Assembly (NCBI GenBank): GCA_030627005.1
Contig: DAOUSW010000005.1
Coordinates: 7,617 to 71,616 of the forward strand
Origin: MTP4 sp9310u
GTDB taxonomy: Archaea; Halobacteriota; Methanosarcinia; Methanosarcinales; Methanosarcinaceae
Length of the DNA stretch: 64,000 nucleotides
Direction: 5' to 3'
A program made the position numbers and the translations under genes. Positions 17,913 through 27,681 of this stretch are shown piece after piece (the first letter of the stretch is position 1; every line of letters starts with the position of its first letter). The notes beneath the pieces were generated by a model that was given only the letters and a program-made list of their open reading frames with translations, searched no databases and was not told the origin of the DNA.

Positions 17913-18561
17913 TCAGGGGATGTGGAATCTTAATCTGTAGTCATAGCTTCTGGCTTCCTCCGGAAGCTTTTCCAGTTCGGAGTATATGTCCTTCACCTTC
18001 CCTGTCACCTTACCGTCCCTCCGTATCCTCCGATGCAAGGTTCAACATGTCCCACAGCTGTTTGGAAAGCAGGGAATCTTTTTCTGATAAATTCATCAAA
18101 AGGTCAATAAGTTCTGATTTTTCCATCCGCTCCAGGTACTCCTTTAACTCTGTCCGACAAACCTGATACGAATTCGGGGTCTTCCCGGCGGGCAGGGCAG
18201 GTCCCTTTCTGGCCATAATAAGCAGTGTGTCCCCTTCGGGAACAACCGGAACTTCCTCCCCCATCTCTACGAGTTCAAGGTATTCAAGCACGGCTGCAAC
18301 CCCGTGTTTGCAGTCATGTTCAATCGGACAGGTGCAGGTGGAGTTAAGTTTCCCTTTTTCCAGAGACACTTCCGTAAAATATTCGACTGTTCCCAGTACC
18401 CTGGCGATCAGGCTACCTTCCGAGCTGCGCTTAATCTCTTTTACCCTTTCTTCGTCCTGGTACTTCATTCCCTCTGAAGTGGCTTTTTCTCCTGCCCAGG
18501 TCTGGAGGTCACCCCACCTGAGTTCCCGGAAGGTGTCGGGGCTTTCCTGGCTGGATTTCAT
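17913..18561 (-). pseudogene. SWIM zinc-finger protein with a C-terminal frameshift
   Basis: The intact frame (18010-18561, 183 residues) has a SWIM finger, CTCPIEHDCKH (CxCx5CxH), about residues 77-87, and parallels the N-terminal ~180 residues of the neighbour at 18601-20523. It stops at LASEDTEGR. If one G is removed from the GGG at 18017-18019 (minus strand), the frame continues as EDGKVTGKVKDIYSELEKL, then a further ~20 residues to a stop at 17913, giving about 215 residues that fit the paralogue. So this is either a slightly truncated gene or a sequencing slip. SWIM domains bind DNA or protein; the role is unknown. Confidence 0.65.
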
Positions 18562-18600
18562 GGTCAGGTATTTCGAGAAGGTGGTATAAAAAACAGGGGT

Positions 18601-20523
18601 TCACTCTTCAATAATCCGGTCCTTTTCCAGGGTATCAAGAATCTCAATAAGCCTCCTTTTGCGTCTATTTTCATCCCTGATTTCCTTGAGATATGTTTTC
18701 CATTCTCCTTTTTGTCTCCCGGCTTCCATAGTCTCTTTGATCTTCCGGAGATGTACTGCAGCTTCTCTGTAAGCATCCACTTTTGTTTTGAAAATTAGTT
18801 CTTCTGCAAGCTTTTTCCAGATTTCTATCGCAATGTCGGGGGATTTCTCATGAACGGCATTTGTAATTTTATTCTCGTCGATGTAATATGCGTAGCTTTT
18901 TGCTGCCTCCCCTTCCTTTTTTAGTTCTTCGTACCACCTGATTACCTCATCCGGGGCTTTTTCTTCAATAGCTATTTTGATCAGCAGGTCAAGCACGGGA
19001 GGTTTAATGTCTTCGAATGAATCGGGTTCTAACAGCCCTGTTACCGGAAGAACCCCGGGAAGGATTGAAGTTTCGGCTCTGTTTTTGGCCCGGACTGCGG
19101 GCATGTCTCCTTTTTCAAGGTATCTGTGAGCTATTTCCCTGACTTCCTGCCAGACCCCCGCTTTTTCGGATGTTTCCCGCATTTTGAGATATGAAGATAA
19201 TTCCGGACCTCTGAAGAACTCTTCTGCCTGAAGGGCTGCTGCAAAAAACAGGTCTCCCTCTTTTTCTTTGGTTTCAATCAGGAGATTGCGGAGACTGTGG
19301 GCCATTCCCGGCTTCTCTTCCCGGGTTTTTCCTATCCCCCTGTAGATCCATTCCACAGCCTTTTCTTTCCGGCCCGCTTCAAGCAGTACCCCCACCAGCC
19401 GGTCATAACTGCCTGTCGCTTCGGCCTCGCGTTCGCAGATCGGGATGGCTTCTTCAAAAAGGCCTGCGTTTTTCAGGGCCCGGACCAGCCGGTCTGCCAC
19501 CCGCTTCCTGTCCCAGCTTGAATAGTCAGGGCAGTACCCTTCATCAATTTCACGCAGGCGGGTTTTCAGAATTTCCGCAAAATTTTTCCAGTTCTCCCTT
19601 GAAAAATCCTCTCCCCAGAATGCATGTTCGCCAATAACGTCGTACTCATCTTTTAATTCAAATTCAAAGGCTTCGAACATCCTTTCGTGGGCCGGGCTAG
19701 GGGACCCGGATAGGGCTTCGAATACGATGCTCATGCAGTTAGAAAGTTCCATTGCGATTTCCCCTTCCTGGTCGTACTCCATAATGTCATCGTACCTGTT
19801 CATGATTCCTTTTCCGATATCTACCAGTTCATCATAATGTCCCGAATCAAGCAGGCTTTCCATCCGGTTTTGCACGTTTGAAAAATCGGGCATTGTACTT
19901 TCATAACTCCAGGGGTCGTACTCCTGCGCTTCTTCCCAGAGCAGGTCCAGTTCGGAAGAGATGCCCCTGACAATTCCTCCTATATCTTCTGTTTCAAGGT
20001 CCTGTCTGTCCCGGAGGTAGCTGCCAAGAGAGGGGCTTTTTTCCGAAAACTCCACCAGGATGTCTATCAGTTCGGCTTTTTCAAGCCCGTCGAGCCACTC
20101 CCTCAGGGGCGGACGGGAGCTTTTCCGGGTTTTACGGCTTTCAAAAGCTTCGGGTCCCTCATGCATTCTCCTTACCCTCAGGAGGAGCAGGTCGTTCTCT
20201 GAAAGTAGAGGGACTTTTATTCCATGTTGCAGGAGGTTGAGATACTCCAGGACAGTTGCAACCCCGTGTTTGCAATCCCCTCCAACAGGGCAGGTGCATA
20301 CGGAACTCAGCTCCCCGGCTTCCAGGGAAACCTCTGTGAAATATTCCCTTCTTCCCCGCACCATTGCAAGCAGGCCTCCTTCCTGGGTGCGTTTTATTTC
20401 CTCAACCCTGCCTGAGCGCTGGTAATCCTCTCCCTTTGATGTGGCCCTTGAGCCGGCCCATTCCTCGATGTCGCTCCATTTGAGAGGCCGAAACGGGTCG
20501 GGGTTTTCACTTTCCGATGGCAT
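18601..20523 (-). CDS. SWIM zinc-finger protein with long helical repeat region
   Basis: 640 residues. N-terminal ~90 residues: LKWSDIEEWAGSRATSKGEDY, then a beta region and the SWIM finger CTCPVGGDCKH (about residues 81-91). After a linker (about 90-170) the rest is alpha-helical with TPR/HEAT-like pairs, e.g. AIPICEREAEATGSYDRLVG and KAVEWIYRGIGKTRE. Proteins of this plan occur in Methanosarcina and bacteria without assigned function; the SWIM finger suggests nucleic acid or protein binding. The shorter SWIM gene follows 40 bp downstream on the same strand, so they look like a tandem duplication. Confidence 0.82.
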   Translation of the reverse strand: MPSESENPDPFRPLKWSDIEEWAGSRATSKGEDYQRSGRVEEIKRTQEGGLLAMVRGRREYFTEVSLEAGELSSVCTCPVGGDCKHGVATVLEYLNLLQHGIKVPLLSENDLLLLRVRRMHEGPEAFESRKTRKSSRPPLREWLDGLEKAELIDILVEFSEKSPSLGSYLRDRQDLETEDIGGIVRGISSELDLLWEEAQEYDPWSYESTMPDFSNVQNRMESLLDSGHYDELVDIGKGIMNRYDDIMEYDQEGEIAMELSNCMSIVFEALSGSPSPAHERMFEAFEFELKDEYDVIGEHAFWGEDFSRENWKNFAEILKTRLREIDEGYCPDYSSWDRKRVADRLVRALKNAGLFEEAIPICEREAEATGSYDRLVGVLLEAGRKEKAVEWIYRGIGKTREEKPGMAHSLRNLLIETKEKEGDLFFAAALQAEEFFRGPELSSYLKMRETSEKAGVWQEVREIAHRYLEKGDMPAVRAKNRAETSILPGVLPVTGLLEPDSFEDIKPPVLDLLIKIAIEEKAPDEVIRWYEELKKEGEAAKSYAYYIDENKITNAVHEKSPDIAIEIWKKLAEELIFKTKVDAYREAAVHLRKIKETMEAGRQKGEWKTYLKEIRDENRRKRRLIEILDTLEKDRIIEE

Positions 20524-20778
20524 AGTAAGGTATTTCCATCTATATTATAAAAAAGAGCAGCTGGGAGGGATAACTGGCCAGGGTTCGGCTTTTTTCCGGT
20601 TAATTTTCAAAGTACCTGCCAAACACTTTCCTGTCTGAGGTTTCTCGAATACGGGAATTCGATACTGTTTTAATATATGTAGTTATATATACCCTTTATA
20701 TTCTTTGATCTTGTTATCTGTCAGGTTTGTTCACATGGTGGCAACATTTAGTTGTCAAGATTTAAGGGAGTGGTAGGA

Positions 20779-23658
20779 ATGAATTTCATCTCTGTACTGG
20801 CCTCGAAGGCAAGAGAAGATATGCATTTGCGCATTACGCTAATTAATGGCGAAACTATAGAAGGGGATGTCATTGACATTAACAACGAGGGCGTACTCGT
20901 CATAAACAATGATGTATTATCGGGCATTTCTTTCAAGATGGTCGGGGTATGGCAATTAGGCCTTAAAGAGACTAATAAGCCCGATGATCCCCTTACTCTA
21001 AAAGTAGCTCCCATTTACGCTGAGAATGAGGGGAATGATTCCTGTCTGCCTGAAGGTCTGCCTGAAGGTCTGCCTGAAGGTCTACACGAAGGTCTACACG
21101 AAGGTCTACATGAAGGTCTACATGAAGGTCTACATGAAGATCTGCCTGAAGATCTGCATGGGTGTCTGCACGAAGATGACCTTGAAGTTTTCCTGGTCGG
21201 CTTTTCCCCGTATAATACCGTTCTTTCGGACATAGAACCAAATAAGCACATCCCCACACCACCTGATTTTCTCCATAAGGAGGAGAAGGATACTGATAGG
21301 AATACGTGGGATAGCATTCTCAGCCGTTATCAGAATGCTGAGGTAAATAACAACCCGGAATACCTGGAATTTTTATCTGAAGAAATGATTTTTCTGGGGA
21401 GCAGATACCCGGGGTCAGGGGTCTTTTACTATAACGCTGCCTGTTTTAAGTTGAAGTGCTGCAACTATCCTGATGCGGGCCAATTGTTTGAGAGGGCGTT
21501 TAAGCTCGATAAAAAAAGTGAGTATCTTTATAACGCTGCCTTCGCCTACCTTCATGAAGAAAACAAGCCGAAAGCCCTTGTCAGTCTTGGGATCTATTTC
21601 TGCATTGAGAACCCCCTCTCAGACATAAAAATGTGGTATAAATTCTGTGATATTGTCAAAGAGACCGGGGACTACTATGTTTTCAAAAATGTCCTGCATG
21701 AGGTTTTAATCAAATTCTGCTCTCCCGATGAAGAATCAGCCGATTTGTTGAAGCTGCTGCTCCAGTCGGTTGTTTATGTATTTAAGGACGTAAATATTTT
21801 ACAGGAGAAACTAATCCCCCTCCTTCGCTTAATTAAAAACAACAACCTGGACCCTGGCAGCGGGCAGGTTAAGCTTCATATGGGCCTTCTTGATGAATTA
21901 ACGGACTTTCCCGGCTTATGTAAGCCCAATGATTCTTTTGATCGGATGGTCCTGTTTTTGAACTGCGACGATGGAGGCCGCGGTTCGGTTTTCGGGCCCG
22001 AGCTCGTTAATGCAGGGGACGGCGTGGGGAACGGCAATGCAAATCCCGTGAACCTTGAACCTCCCCTTGAAATGTACGTTTCTCCCGCAGGTCTCCGGGT
22101 TTCGGGTTTTATGACTCCGGAGAGCCCCGGGTTTGCAAGTAAAGGAAGTTTTGAGTTTGCAAGTAGGGAAGGTTCGGAGGGTTCAAATGAGGAAAGCAAG
22201 GAGTTCCCAGGCAAGGACGAGGATGGAATTTCATTATCAGAGCATTACTCTACAGGCCTGAAGAGCGGGCATATTTACCGGACGATTCCTCCGGGCAGGT
22301 ATGGTTTCCTGAGAGATGGGGACGGAAGGGAATATCATTTCAAATACGAGGATGTTTTGGGGAACGCGGGGTATATTGATAGTGCTACCGAGGACAACCA
22401 GTTTCCCGTTTTATTCAAATGCAGAGCCAGTACTCTGGAAGATGTGGCTACTCCCAATACGGCTTATATCGTCTTTTCCACGGAATTACTGGATAATATC
22501 ATTGCTCTGGCCAGGCAATTTTCCCGGGAAAAGGATTACCCTCATGCAATCCTCGAATTAAAAACCGTACTCGATTATGATCCTGATAACTTCGAAGCCG
22601 GAAATTTGAAAGAGAGGTGGGAAAAGTTATACGAAGAAAAGTACATGACAAATCTTGACAAAAACAAAATTAATTTTGAACCTAAAAATGAAGCTGAGTG
22701 GAGGCATAAAGCCGATCTGATGCTTAAGCTGGGTATGTGTGAAGAAGCTCTGGATGCCTTTAATCGTGCAAAGTCCGGGATGTCGAGTTCTCTTTACGGG
22801 CAGGGCATCGCATACCTGAAAACGGGAGCATATGCTGAAGCCGTTGAATGTTTTAAAAAGGTCCTTGTAAAAACCCCCCTGTATTACCATGCCAGTTATG
22901 CCAGAGGGCTTGCGTACCAGCGCCAGGGGATGTATAAAAGTGCCCTGGAAGATTTCAATGAGGTCGTAAGGCTCCGGCCTGACTATCAGGATGCCTGGAA
23001 ACAAAAGGCGTTTGTACTGGACCAGCTGGAAAAGTTTGAGGAATCCATAGAGGCATACGATATGAGTCTGGCCCTGGTCCCCACGGACTGGAAGGCTCTT
23101 TCCAGAATGAGTTCGGTCCTTACCAAACAGAACCGGCTTTCTGAAGCAATGGAATGCGTAGAAGAAGCTTTAAGGCATGTCCCTGACCACCCGGATTCCC
23201 TTTTTGCAAAGGGATATATCTTCCAGAAAGAAGGCAAACTCGATAAAGCCCTGGAATGGATCGAAAAGAGCCTTGAATATAATCCGGGGAATGTAAAAGC
23301 CCTTACCAAAAAAGCGTATATCCTTGCAAAATTAGGGGACCACGGGGCCGCAGTCGACGCAATTGAAAAAGCTATCCACCTGAACATGAATAACCCCAAG
23401 ACCTGGTATTACAGGGGGGTCATTTTCCATTATTCGGGAGATCATGAAAAAGCAATTTCTTCATACCTTTGCTCTCTCGAGCTCAAGCCCGGGGTAAAAA
23501 GGGTAATCTCCTGTAAGGAAAGAGCTGAAAAAAGCCTGGCTCTTTCCCTGAAATTGGTTCAGGAGGCAAATGAGGAAAAAGCCTTCCCTTTGAACTCAAG
23601 TCCCGAATTAGACGAACTTGTCTCACAATTCAATAAAATTCATTCTCACAGCAGCTAA
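20779..23658 (+). CDS. Sm-like domain fused to TPR repeats, with a tetrapeptide tandem repeat
   Basis: 959 residues from ATG 20779, which follows GGGAGTGGTAGG; a TTG at 20752 is less likely. Residues 1-65 look like a single Sm/Hfq-type fold: HLRITLINGETIEGDVIDIN then EGVLVINND. Residues about 90-130 are a run of EGLP/EGLH units from a 12-bp DNA repeat. A middle region (140-560) has scattered helical repeats, and 600-940 holds at least six clear TPRs (e.g. SALEDFNEVVRLRPDYQDAW, KALEWIEKSLEYNPGNVKAL). Cytoplasmic; TPRs imply a protein partner. The fusion of a possible RNA-binding fold to TPRs is unusual; the Sm call is from pattern only. Confidence 0.8.
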   Translation: MNFISVLASKAREDMHLRITLINGETIEGDVIDINNEGVLVINNDVLSGISFKMVGVWQLGLKETNKPDDPLTLKVAPIYAENEGNDSCLPEGLPEGLPEGLHEGLHEGLHEGLHEGLHEDLPEDLHGCLHEDDLEVFLVGFSPYNTVLSDIEPNKHIPTPPDFLHKEEKDTDRNTWDSILSRYQNAEVNNNPEYLEFLSEEMIFLGSRYPGSGVFYYNAACFKLKCCNYPDAGQLFERAFKLDKKSEYLYNAAFAYLHEENKPKALVSLGIYFCIENPLSDIKMWYKFCDIVKETGDYYVFKNVLHEVLIKFCSPDEESADLLKLLLQSVVYVFKDVNILQEKLIPLLRLIKNNNLDPGSGQVKLHMGLLDELTDFPGLCKPNDSFDRMVLFLNCDDGGRGSVFGPELVNAGDGVGNGNANPVNLEPPLEMYVSPAGLRVSGFMTPESPGFASKGSFEFASREGSEGSNEESKEFPGKDEDGISLSEHYSTGLKSGHIYRTIPPGRYGFLRDGDGREYHFKYEDVLGNAGYIDSATEDNQFPVLFKCRASTLEDVATPNTAYIVFSTELLDNIIALARQFSREKDYPHAILELKTVLDYDPDNFEAGNLKERWEKLYEEKYMTNLDKNKINFEPKNEAEWRHKADLMLKLGMCEEALDAFNRAKSGMSSSLYGQGIAYLKTGAYAEAVECFKKVLVKTPLYYHASYARGLAYQRQGMYKSALEDFNEVVRLRPDYQDAWKQKAFVLDQLEKFEESIEAYDMSLALVPTDWKALSRMSSVLTKQNRLSEAMECVEEALRHVPDHPDSLFAKGYIFQKEGKLDKALEWIEKSLEYNPGNVKALTKKAYILAKLGDHGAAVDAIEKAIHLNMNNPKTWYYRGVIFHYSGDHEKAISSYLCSLELKPGVKRVISCKERAEKSLALSLKLVQEANEEKAFPLNSSPELDELVSQFNKIHSHSS
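21046..21177 (+). repeat. 12-bp in-frame minisatellite (EGLP/EGLH units)
   Basis: About eleven 12-bp units of CTGCCTGAAGGT or CTACATGAAGGT type. The third-base and CCT/CAT changes mark blocks of identical copies, a sign of recent slippage expansion. The frame is kept because the unit is a multiple of three. Confidence 0.9.
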
Positions 23659-23935
23659 TAAATTGCGAAAAATTGTTTTTTATTGAGTTTCCTGCATGGG
23701 TTTATTGTTTAGAAAGGTGTTCTGGCTGTCTATATTGCCCCACATTACAAAGACTGCAATACATGCCCTTGCGTAATTACGTCCAGGGCATAGTGAACAT
23801 GGAAAACTATTTGTATTAATTGTGAATCCTCACTTTGTGTATAATTATAGGGTGCCAGCCTCGACCAGCCTCGACAGCCTCGACAGCTCAGTCCGGGAAA
23901 AGATGGATGAACACGAATACGATGGGTAAAGACAT

Positions 23936-26704
23936 ATGAGCAATAAGCAGACTCATAACCAGAATCCGGAGCAGAAAGCCAGAGATGATATTGATAGAAA
24001 ACTAACCGAGTCTGGCTGGATAGTGCAGGAAAAGACCGGGATAGATTGGAATGCTTCCAGGGGCATTGCGGTTAAGGAGTACCTGACCGATGTGGGGCCG
24101 GTTGATTATGTACTCTTTGTTGATAAAAAGCCCGTTGGAATCATTGAGGCGAAAAGGGACGAGGAAGGCCATCGGTTAACCGTTGTTGAGGAACAATCCT
24201 CTGAGTATGCTGCAAGCAAGCTAAAGTATCTGAACAATGACCCTCTTCCTTTTGTGTACGAGAGTACCGGGGAACTTACCCGATTCACAGACTTCCGTGA
24301 CCCGAAACCCAGGTCAAGACCTGTTTTTTCATTTCTCCGGCCCGAGACTTTTGAGGAATGGCTCAAAAAAGATAAACCTTTGAGGGAAAGGTTTCTGGAT
24401 ATACCCGAATTGCGGACAGAAGGGCTGCGGGACTGCCAGATTACCGCTATCTCAAATCTTGAAAAATCCTTTAAGGACAACCGCCCGAGGGCGCTGGTCC
24501 AGATGGCAACAGGTTCCGGAAAGACCTATACTGCCATAACCTTCATCTACCGATTACTAAAATTTGCGGATGCCAAAAAGGTCCTGTTCCTTGTCGATAC
24601 CAAAAACCTGGGTGAACAGGCCGAGCAGGAATTCATGGCTTATGTGCCCAATGACGACAACCGCAAATTTACCGAGCTGTACAATGTACAGCGCCTGCGT
24701 TCCAGTTATATCTCATCGGACAGCCAGGTCTGCATTTCCACAATTCAGCGGCTTTACTCTATTTTGAAGGGGGAGGAGCTGGACGAGAAAACCGAGGAAG
24801 AAAACCCCGCTGAGAAAGGATGGCAGCCAAAGGAACCGCTTCCTGTTGTGTATAATGAGAAGGTCCCCCTTGAAGTGTTTGATTTTGTGGTCATAGACGA
24901 GTGCCACCGTTCCATATACAACCTCTGGCAGCAGGTGCTTGATTATTTCGATGCTTTTTTGATTGGCCTGACAGCTACCCCGGACAAACGCACATTCGCG
25001 TTTTTCAATGAGAACGTGGTGAGCGAGTACAGCCATGAAGAAGCTGTGGCAGACGGCGTGAATGTGGGCTATGATGTGTACACCATCGAGACTGAAATCA
25101 GCAAAAACGGGGCAACGATAAATGCGCGGGAGTTTGTGGACAAACGGGTGAAACTTACCCGTAAAAAACGCTGGGAACAGCTGGATGAAGCTGTCACCTA
25201 TACTGCTAAGAAGCTGGACAAAGACGTGGTAAACCCCAGCCAGATCCGGCATGTGATACGGACATTCAAGGAAAAGTTGCCTGAGATCTTCCCCGGCAGA
25301 GAGGAAGTCCCAAAAACCCTGGTCTTTGCCAAGAGTGACAGCCATGCCGATGATATCATCAATATACTGCGGGAAGAGTTCAACGAAGGCAATGCCTTTT
25401 GCAAGAAAGTGACCTACAAAGCGGAAGAAGATCCAAAATCGGTGCTGGCAGATTTCCGCAACGCTTACAATCCCAGAGTAGCGGTTACGGTGGACATGAT
25501 TGCCACGGGTACGGATGTTAAGCCCCTGGAATGCCTGCTCTTCATGAGGGACGTCAAGAGCCTCAATTATTTTGAGCAGATGAAAGGCCGGGGCACAAGG
25601 ACCCTGGGCTATGATGACCTGAAAAAGGTGACAACATCGGCTGTTTCTGCCAAGACGCATTTTGTAATTGTGGATGCCGTGGGCGTTACAAAGACCTTAA
25701 AGACCGACAGCAGGCCTCTGGAACGCAAAAGAAACACGCCTCTGAAAGACCTGCTTGCAGCAGTAACCTTTGGCGCCCGCGACGAAGACCTTTATGTTTC
25801 CCTGGCTTCCCGCCTTGCAAGGCTGAACAGGCAGATAAGTGAAGATGAAAGGGCCACTTTTGCTGAGAAAGCTAACGGAAAAACTCTCAATCAGACCGTA
25901 AAGGACCTTCTCAATGCATATAACCCCGATATCATCGATCTCAAAGCTTCCGAAATTCAACTGCGCCAGCCGGAAATCCAGGACGCCGATGCTCAGAAAA
26001 AGGCACATGAAACCCTGATTGATGTTGCAAGGTCCACCTTTTCCGGCGAGCTGAACGAGTACATCGAAAACGTCCGCAGGGTCCATGAGCAGATAATCGA
26101 TGCCGTGAACACCGACACCGTGCTCAGGGCCGAATGGGACAAAGACGCCGTGGCAAAGGCAGACGAGCTGATCATTGACTTTAAGGCATATATGGAAGCC
26201 AACAAAGACGAGATCTCAGCCTTGAGAATCTTCTATAACCAGCCCTACCAGCGCAGGGACGTCACCTTCACGATGCTAAAAGAAGTCCTGGAAAAGCTGA
26301 AACTCGAAAAGCCCCACTTCGCCCCCTTCAGGGTCTGGCAGGCTTACGAGCAGCTTGAAAAGGTAAACGGCAACTCCCCCAAAAACGAACTCATAGCCCT
26401 GGTCTCCCTGATCCGCAGGATAACCGAGATCGACCCTGTCCTCACAGCCTACGACCGGACCGTAAACCGGAACTTCCAGGACTGGGTATTCAAAAAACAG
26501 GCAGGAACCCTGAAATTCAATGACGGCCAGATGAACTGGCTCCGCATGATAAAAGATTATGTGGCTACCAGCTTCCACCTGGAAATAGACGACCTTGACT
26601 ACACTCCCTTCGATGCCCCTGGCGGGCGCGGCAGGATGTACCAGCTTTTCGGGGACGAGATGAATTTGCTTATAAGTGAATTGAATGAGGCCCTGGCGGC
26701 GTGA
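23936..26704 (+). CDS. hsdR: Type I restriction enzyme, R (endonuclease/translocase) subunit
   Basis: 922 residues. N-terminal nuclease domain with D...GIIEAKRDEEG (PD-(D/E)xK type, about residues 60-82). SF2 translocase: MATGSGKT (motif I, about 190), VVIDECHRS (motif II, DECH), GLTATPDKR (III), LVFAKSD and QMKGRGTR (VI, about 545). The C-terminal ~250 residues are of the EcoEI R type that contacts the methylase. Cuts unmodified DNA after translocation. It is the first gene of the locus, but hsdS and hsdM lie 3.7-6.3 kb downstream with unrelated genes and repeats between, so the operon has been broken up. GC-rich relative to the next 6 kb. Confidence 0.95.
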   Translation: MSNKQTHNQNPEQKARDDIDRKLTESGWIVQEKTGIDWNASRGIAVKEYLTDVGPVDYVLFVDKKPVGIIEAKRDEEGHRLTVVEEQSSEYAASKLKYLNNDPLPFVYESTGELTRFTDFRDPKPRSRPVFSFLRPETFEEWLKKDKPLRERFLDIPELRTEGLRDCQITAISNLEKSFKDNRPRALVQMATGSGKTYTAITFIYRLLKFADAKKVLFLVDTKNLGEQAEQEFMAYVPNDDNRKFTELYNVQRLRSSYISSDSQVCISTIQRLYSILKGEELDEKTEEENPAEKGWQPKEPLPVVYNEKVPLEVFDFVVIDECHRSIYNLWQQVLDYFDAFLIGLTATPDKRTFAFFNENVVSEYSHEEAVADGVNVGYDVYTIETEISKNGATINAREFVDKRVKLTRKKRWEQLDEAVTYTAKKLDKDVVNPSQIRHVIRTFKEKLPEIFPGREEVPKTLVFAKSDSHADDIINILREEFNEGNAFCKKVTYKAEEDPKSVLADFRNAYNPRVAVTVDMIATGTDVKPLECLLFMRDVKSLNYFEQMKGRGTRTLGYDDLKKVTTSAVSAKTHFVIVDAVGVTKTLKTDSRPLERKRNTPLKDLLAAVTFGARDEDLYVSLASRLARLNRQISEDERATFAEKANGKTLNQTVKDLLNAYNPDIIDLKASEIQLRQPEIQDADAQKKAHETLIDVARSTFSGELNEYIENVRRVHEQIIDAVNTDTVLRAEWDKDAVAKADELIIDFKAYMEANKDEISALRIFYNQPYQRRDVTFTMLKEVLEKLKLEKPHFAPFRVWQAYEQLEKVNGNSPKNELIALVSLIRRITEIDPVLTAYDRTVNRNFQDWVFKKQAGTLKFNDGQMNWLRMIKDYVATSFHLEIDDLDYTPFDAPGGRGRMYQLFGDEMNLLISELNEALAA

Positions 26705-26715
26705 GTTCAGAGAAA

Positions 26716-26751
26716 ACTGTGGTGAAACTGTGGTGAAACTGTGGTGAAAAG
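26716..26751. repeat. 12-bp tandem repeat, 3 copies, after hsdR
   Basis: ACTGTGGTGAAA three times in a row, continuing in degenerate form (GTGGGGTGAAAA, GTTTGGGAGAAAAGTGGGG) to about 26880. The remaining gap to 27095 has no gene I can support. Confidence 0.8.
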
Positions 26752-27095
26752 TGGGGTGAAAATAATCGGATAAAAGCAAAAAAATAAGCATCTTGCGGTG
26801 GAAAATTGATCATAAAAGAGGAGAATAGGTTGGGAGAATAGTTTGGGAGAAAAGTGGGGAAAAAAGTGGGGTGAAAACTAGCATCCCGGGGTAATTCATA
26901 GACTTTCTTTTTCTCACCGTTTTCAGTACTGGTGGACACGACCTCAATTACGTCAGGAATGTATATTATCAATGAATTGTTATTATTAATGGGGCGGTTT
27001 ATGATGGGCAGGCGAAGAGCATGGAACGCTTCTCTGTACTTTTGGAAGAGATAAATAAAGACAATAAGTGAATAATATATTGGGAGTTGAGGTGT

Positions 27096-27467
27096 ATGGG
27101 AATAGCTGAAGAAACGCAAGTTCCAAGGCACAGGACTTTTGTGGCGTCAACGGAAATAAAAGGATCTAAGATCCTTACTGTTAAAGATGAAGAACTCGGA
27201 ACGATTAAAGAAGTCATGATTGACTCTGAATGGGGAAGAATCGCATACGTAGTATTTGCTTGTGATTGTTTTCTTGGTATGAAGTGTAAATTCTTTGCCA
27301 TTCCTTGGGGAGCTCTTGAAGCAAATCTAGGAGAGTATATCCTTAAAGTTGATAAGGGAGCATTCAAAACGGCAGAAGGCCTGGATGAAAATGTGTGGAC
27401 TTTAAATCGTAACGATTTGGTTAAAGTGTATGAACAGTATAATGTTCCTCCTTACTGGGAAGTTTAA
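27096..27467 (+). CDS. PRC-barrel domain protein
   Basis: 123 residues from ATG 27096, after GGGAGTTGAGGTG. A PRC-barrel fold covers residues ~15-85: STEIKGSKILTVKDEELGTI, KEVMIDSEWGRIAYVVFAC, FFAIPWGALE. The second half (YILKVDKGAFKTAEGLDENV) matches the tail of bacterial and archaeal PRC-barrel proteins of the photosynthetic-reaction-centre H-subunit type. Function in methanogens is unclear; proposals include RNA metabolism and membrane-edge roles. It probably has its own transcript; nothing ties it to the restriction system except position. Confidence 0.8.
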   Translation: MGIAEETQVPRHRTFVASTEIKGSKILTVKDEELGTIKEVMIDSEWGRIAYVVFACDCFLGMKCKFFAIPWGALEANLGEYILKVDKGAFKTAEGLDENVWTLNRNDLVKVYEQYNVPPYWEV

Positions 27468-27681
27468 AAGCTCATTTTCGGGTGATGATTTAGCCATATA
27501 TGGGAACCATAGGACGTTGTTTAAGAATGTAATAATTAGTACAGCATTTGATGTACACACTGATCGACAGAGTATATGACTGATGATTTACAGGTAGACT
27601 TTGCAAAAATACTACTGGTATATATTACTCAGAATAATATAACCGCTAGTATTTTATACTTTAACTTACATATTATATATT

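Noticed and set aside
24713..25660. 315-residue frame antisense to hsdR
   Set aside because: It overlaps conserved helicase motifs of hsdR on the other strand and has no domain of its own.
26670..27131. 153-residue minus-strand frame after hsdR
   Set aside because: Part of it (PIINRPINNNNSLIIYIPDV) looks protein-like, possibly a remnant, but most is the complement of the repeat tract after hsdR and of the PRC-barrel start, so I cannot support a gene.
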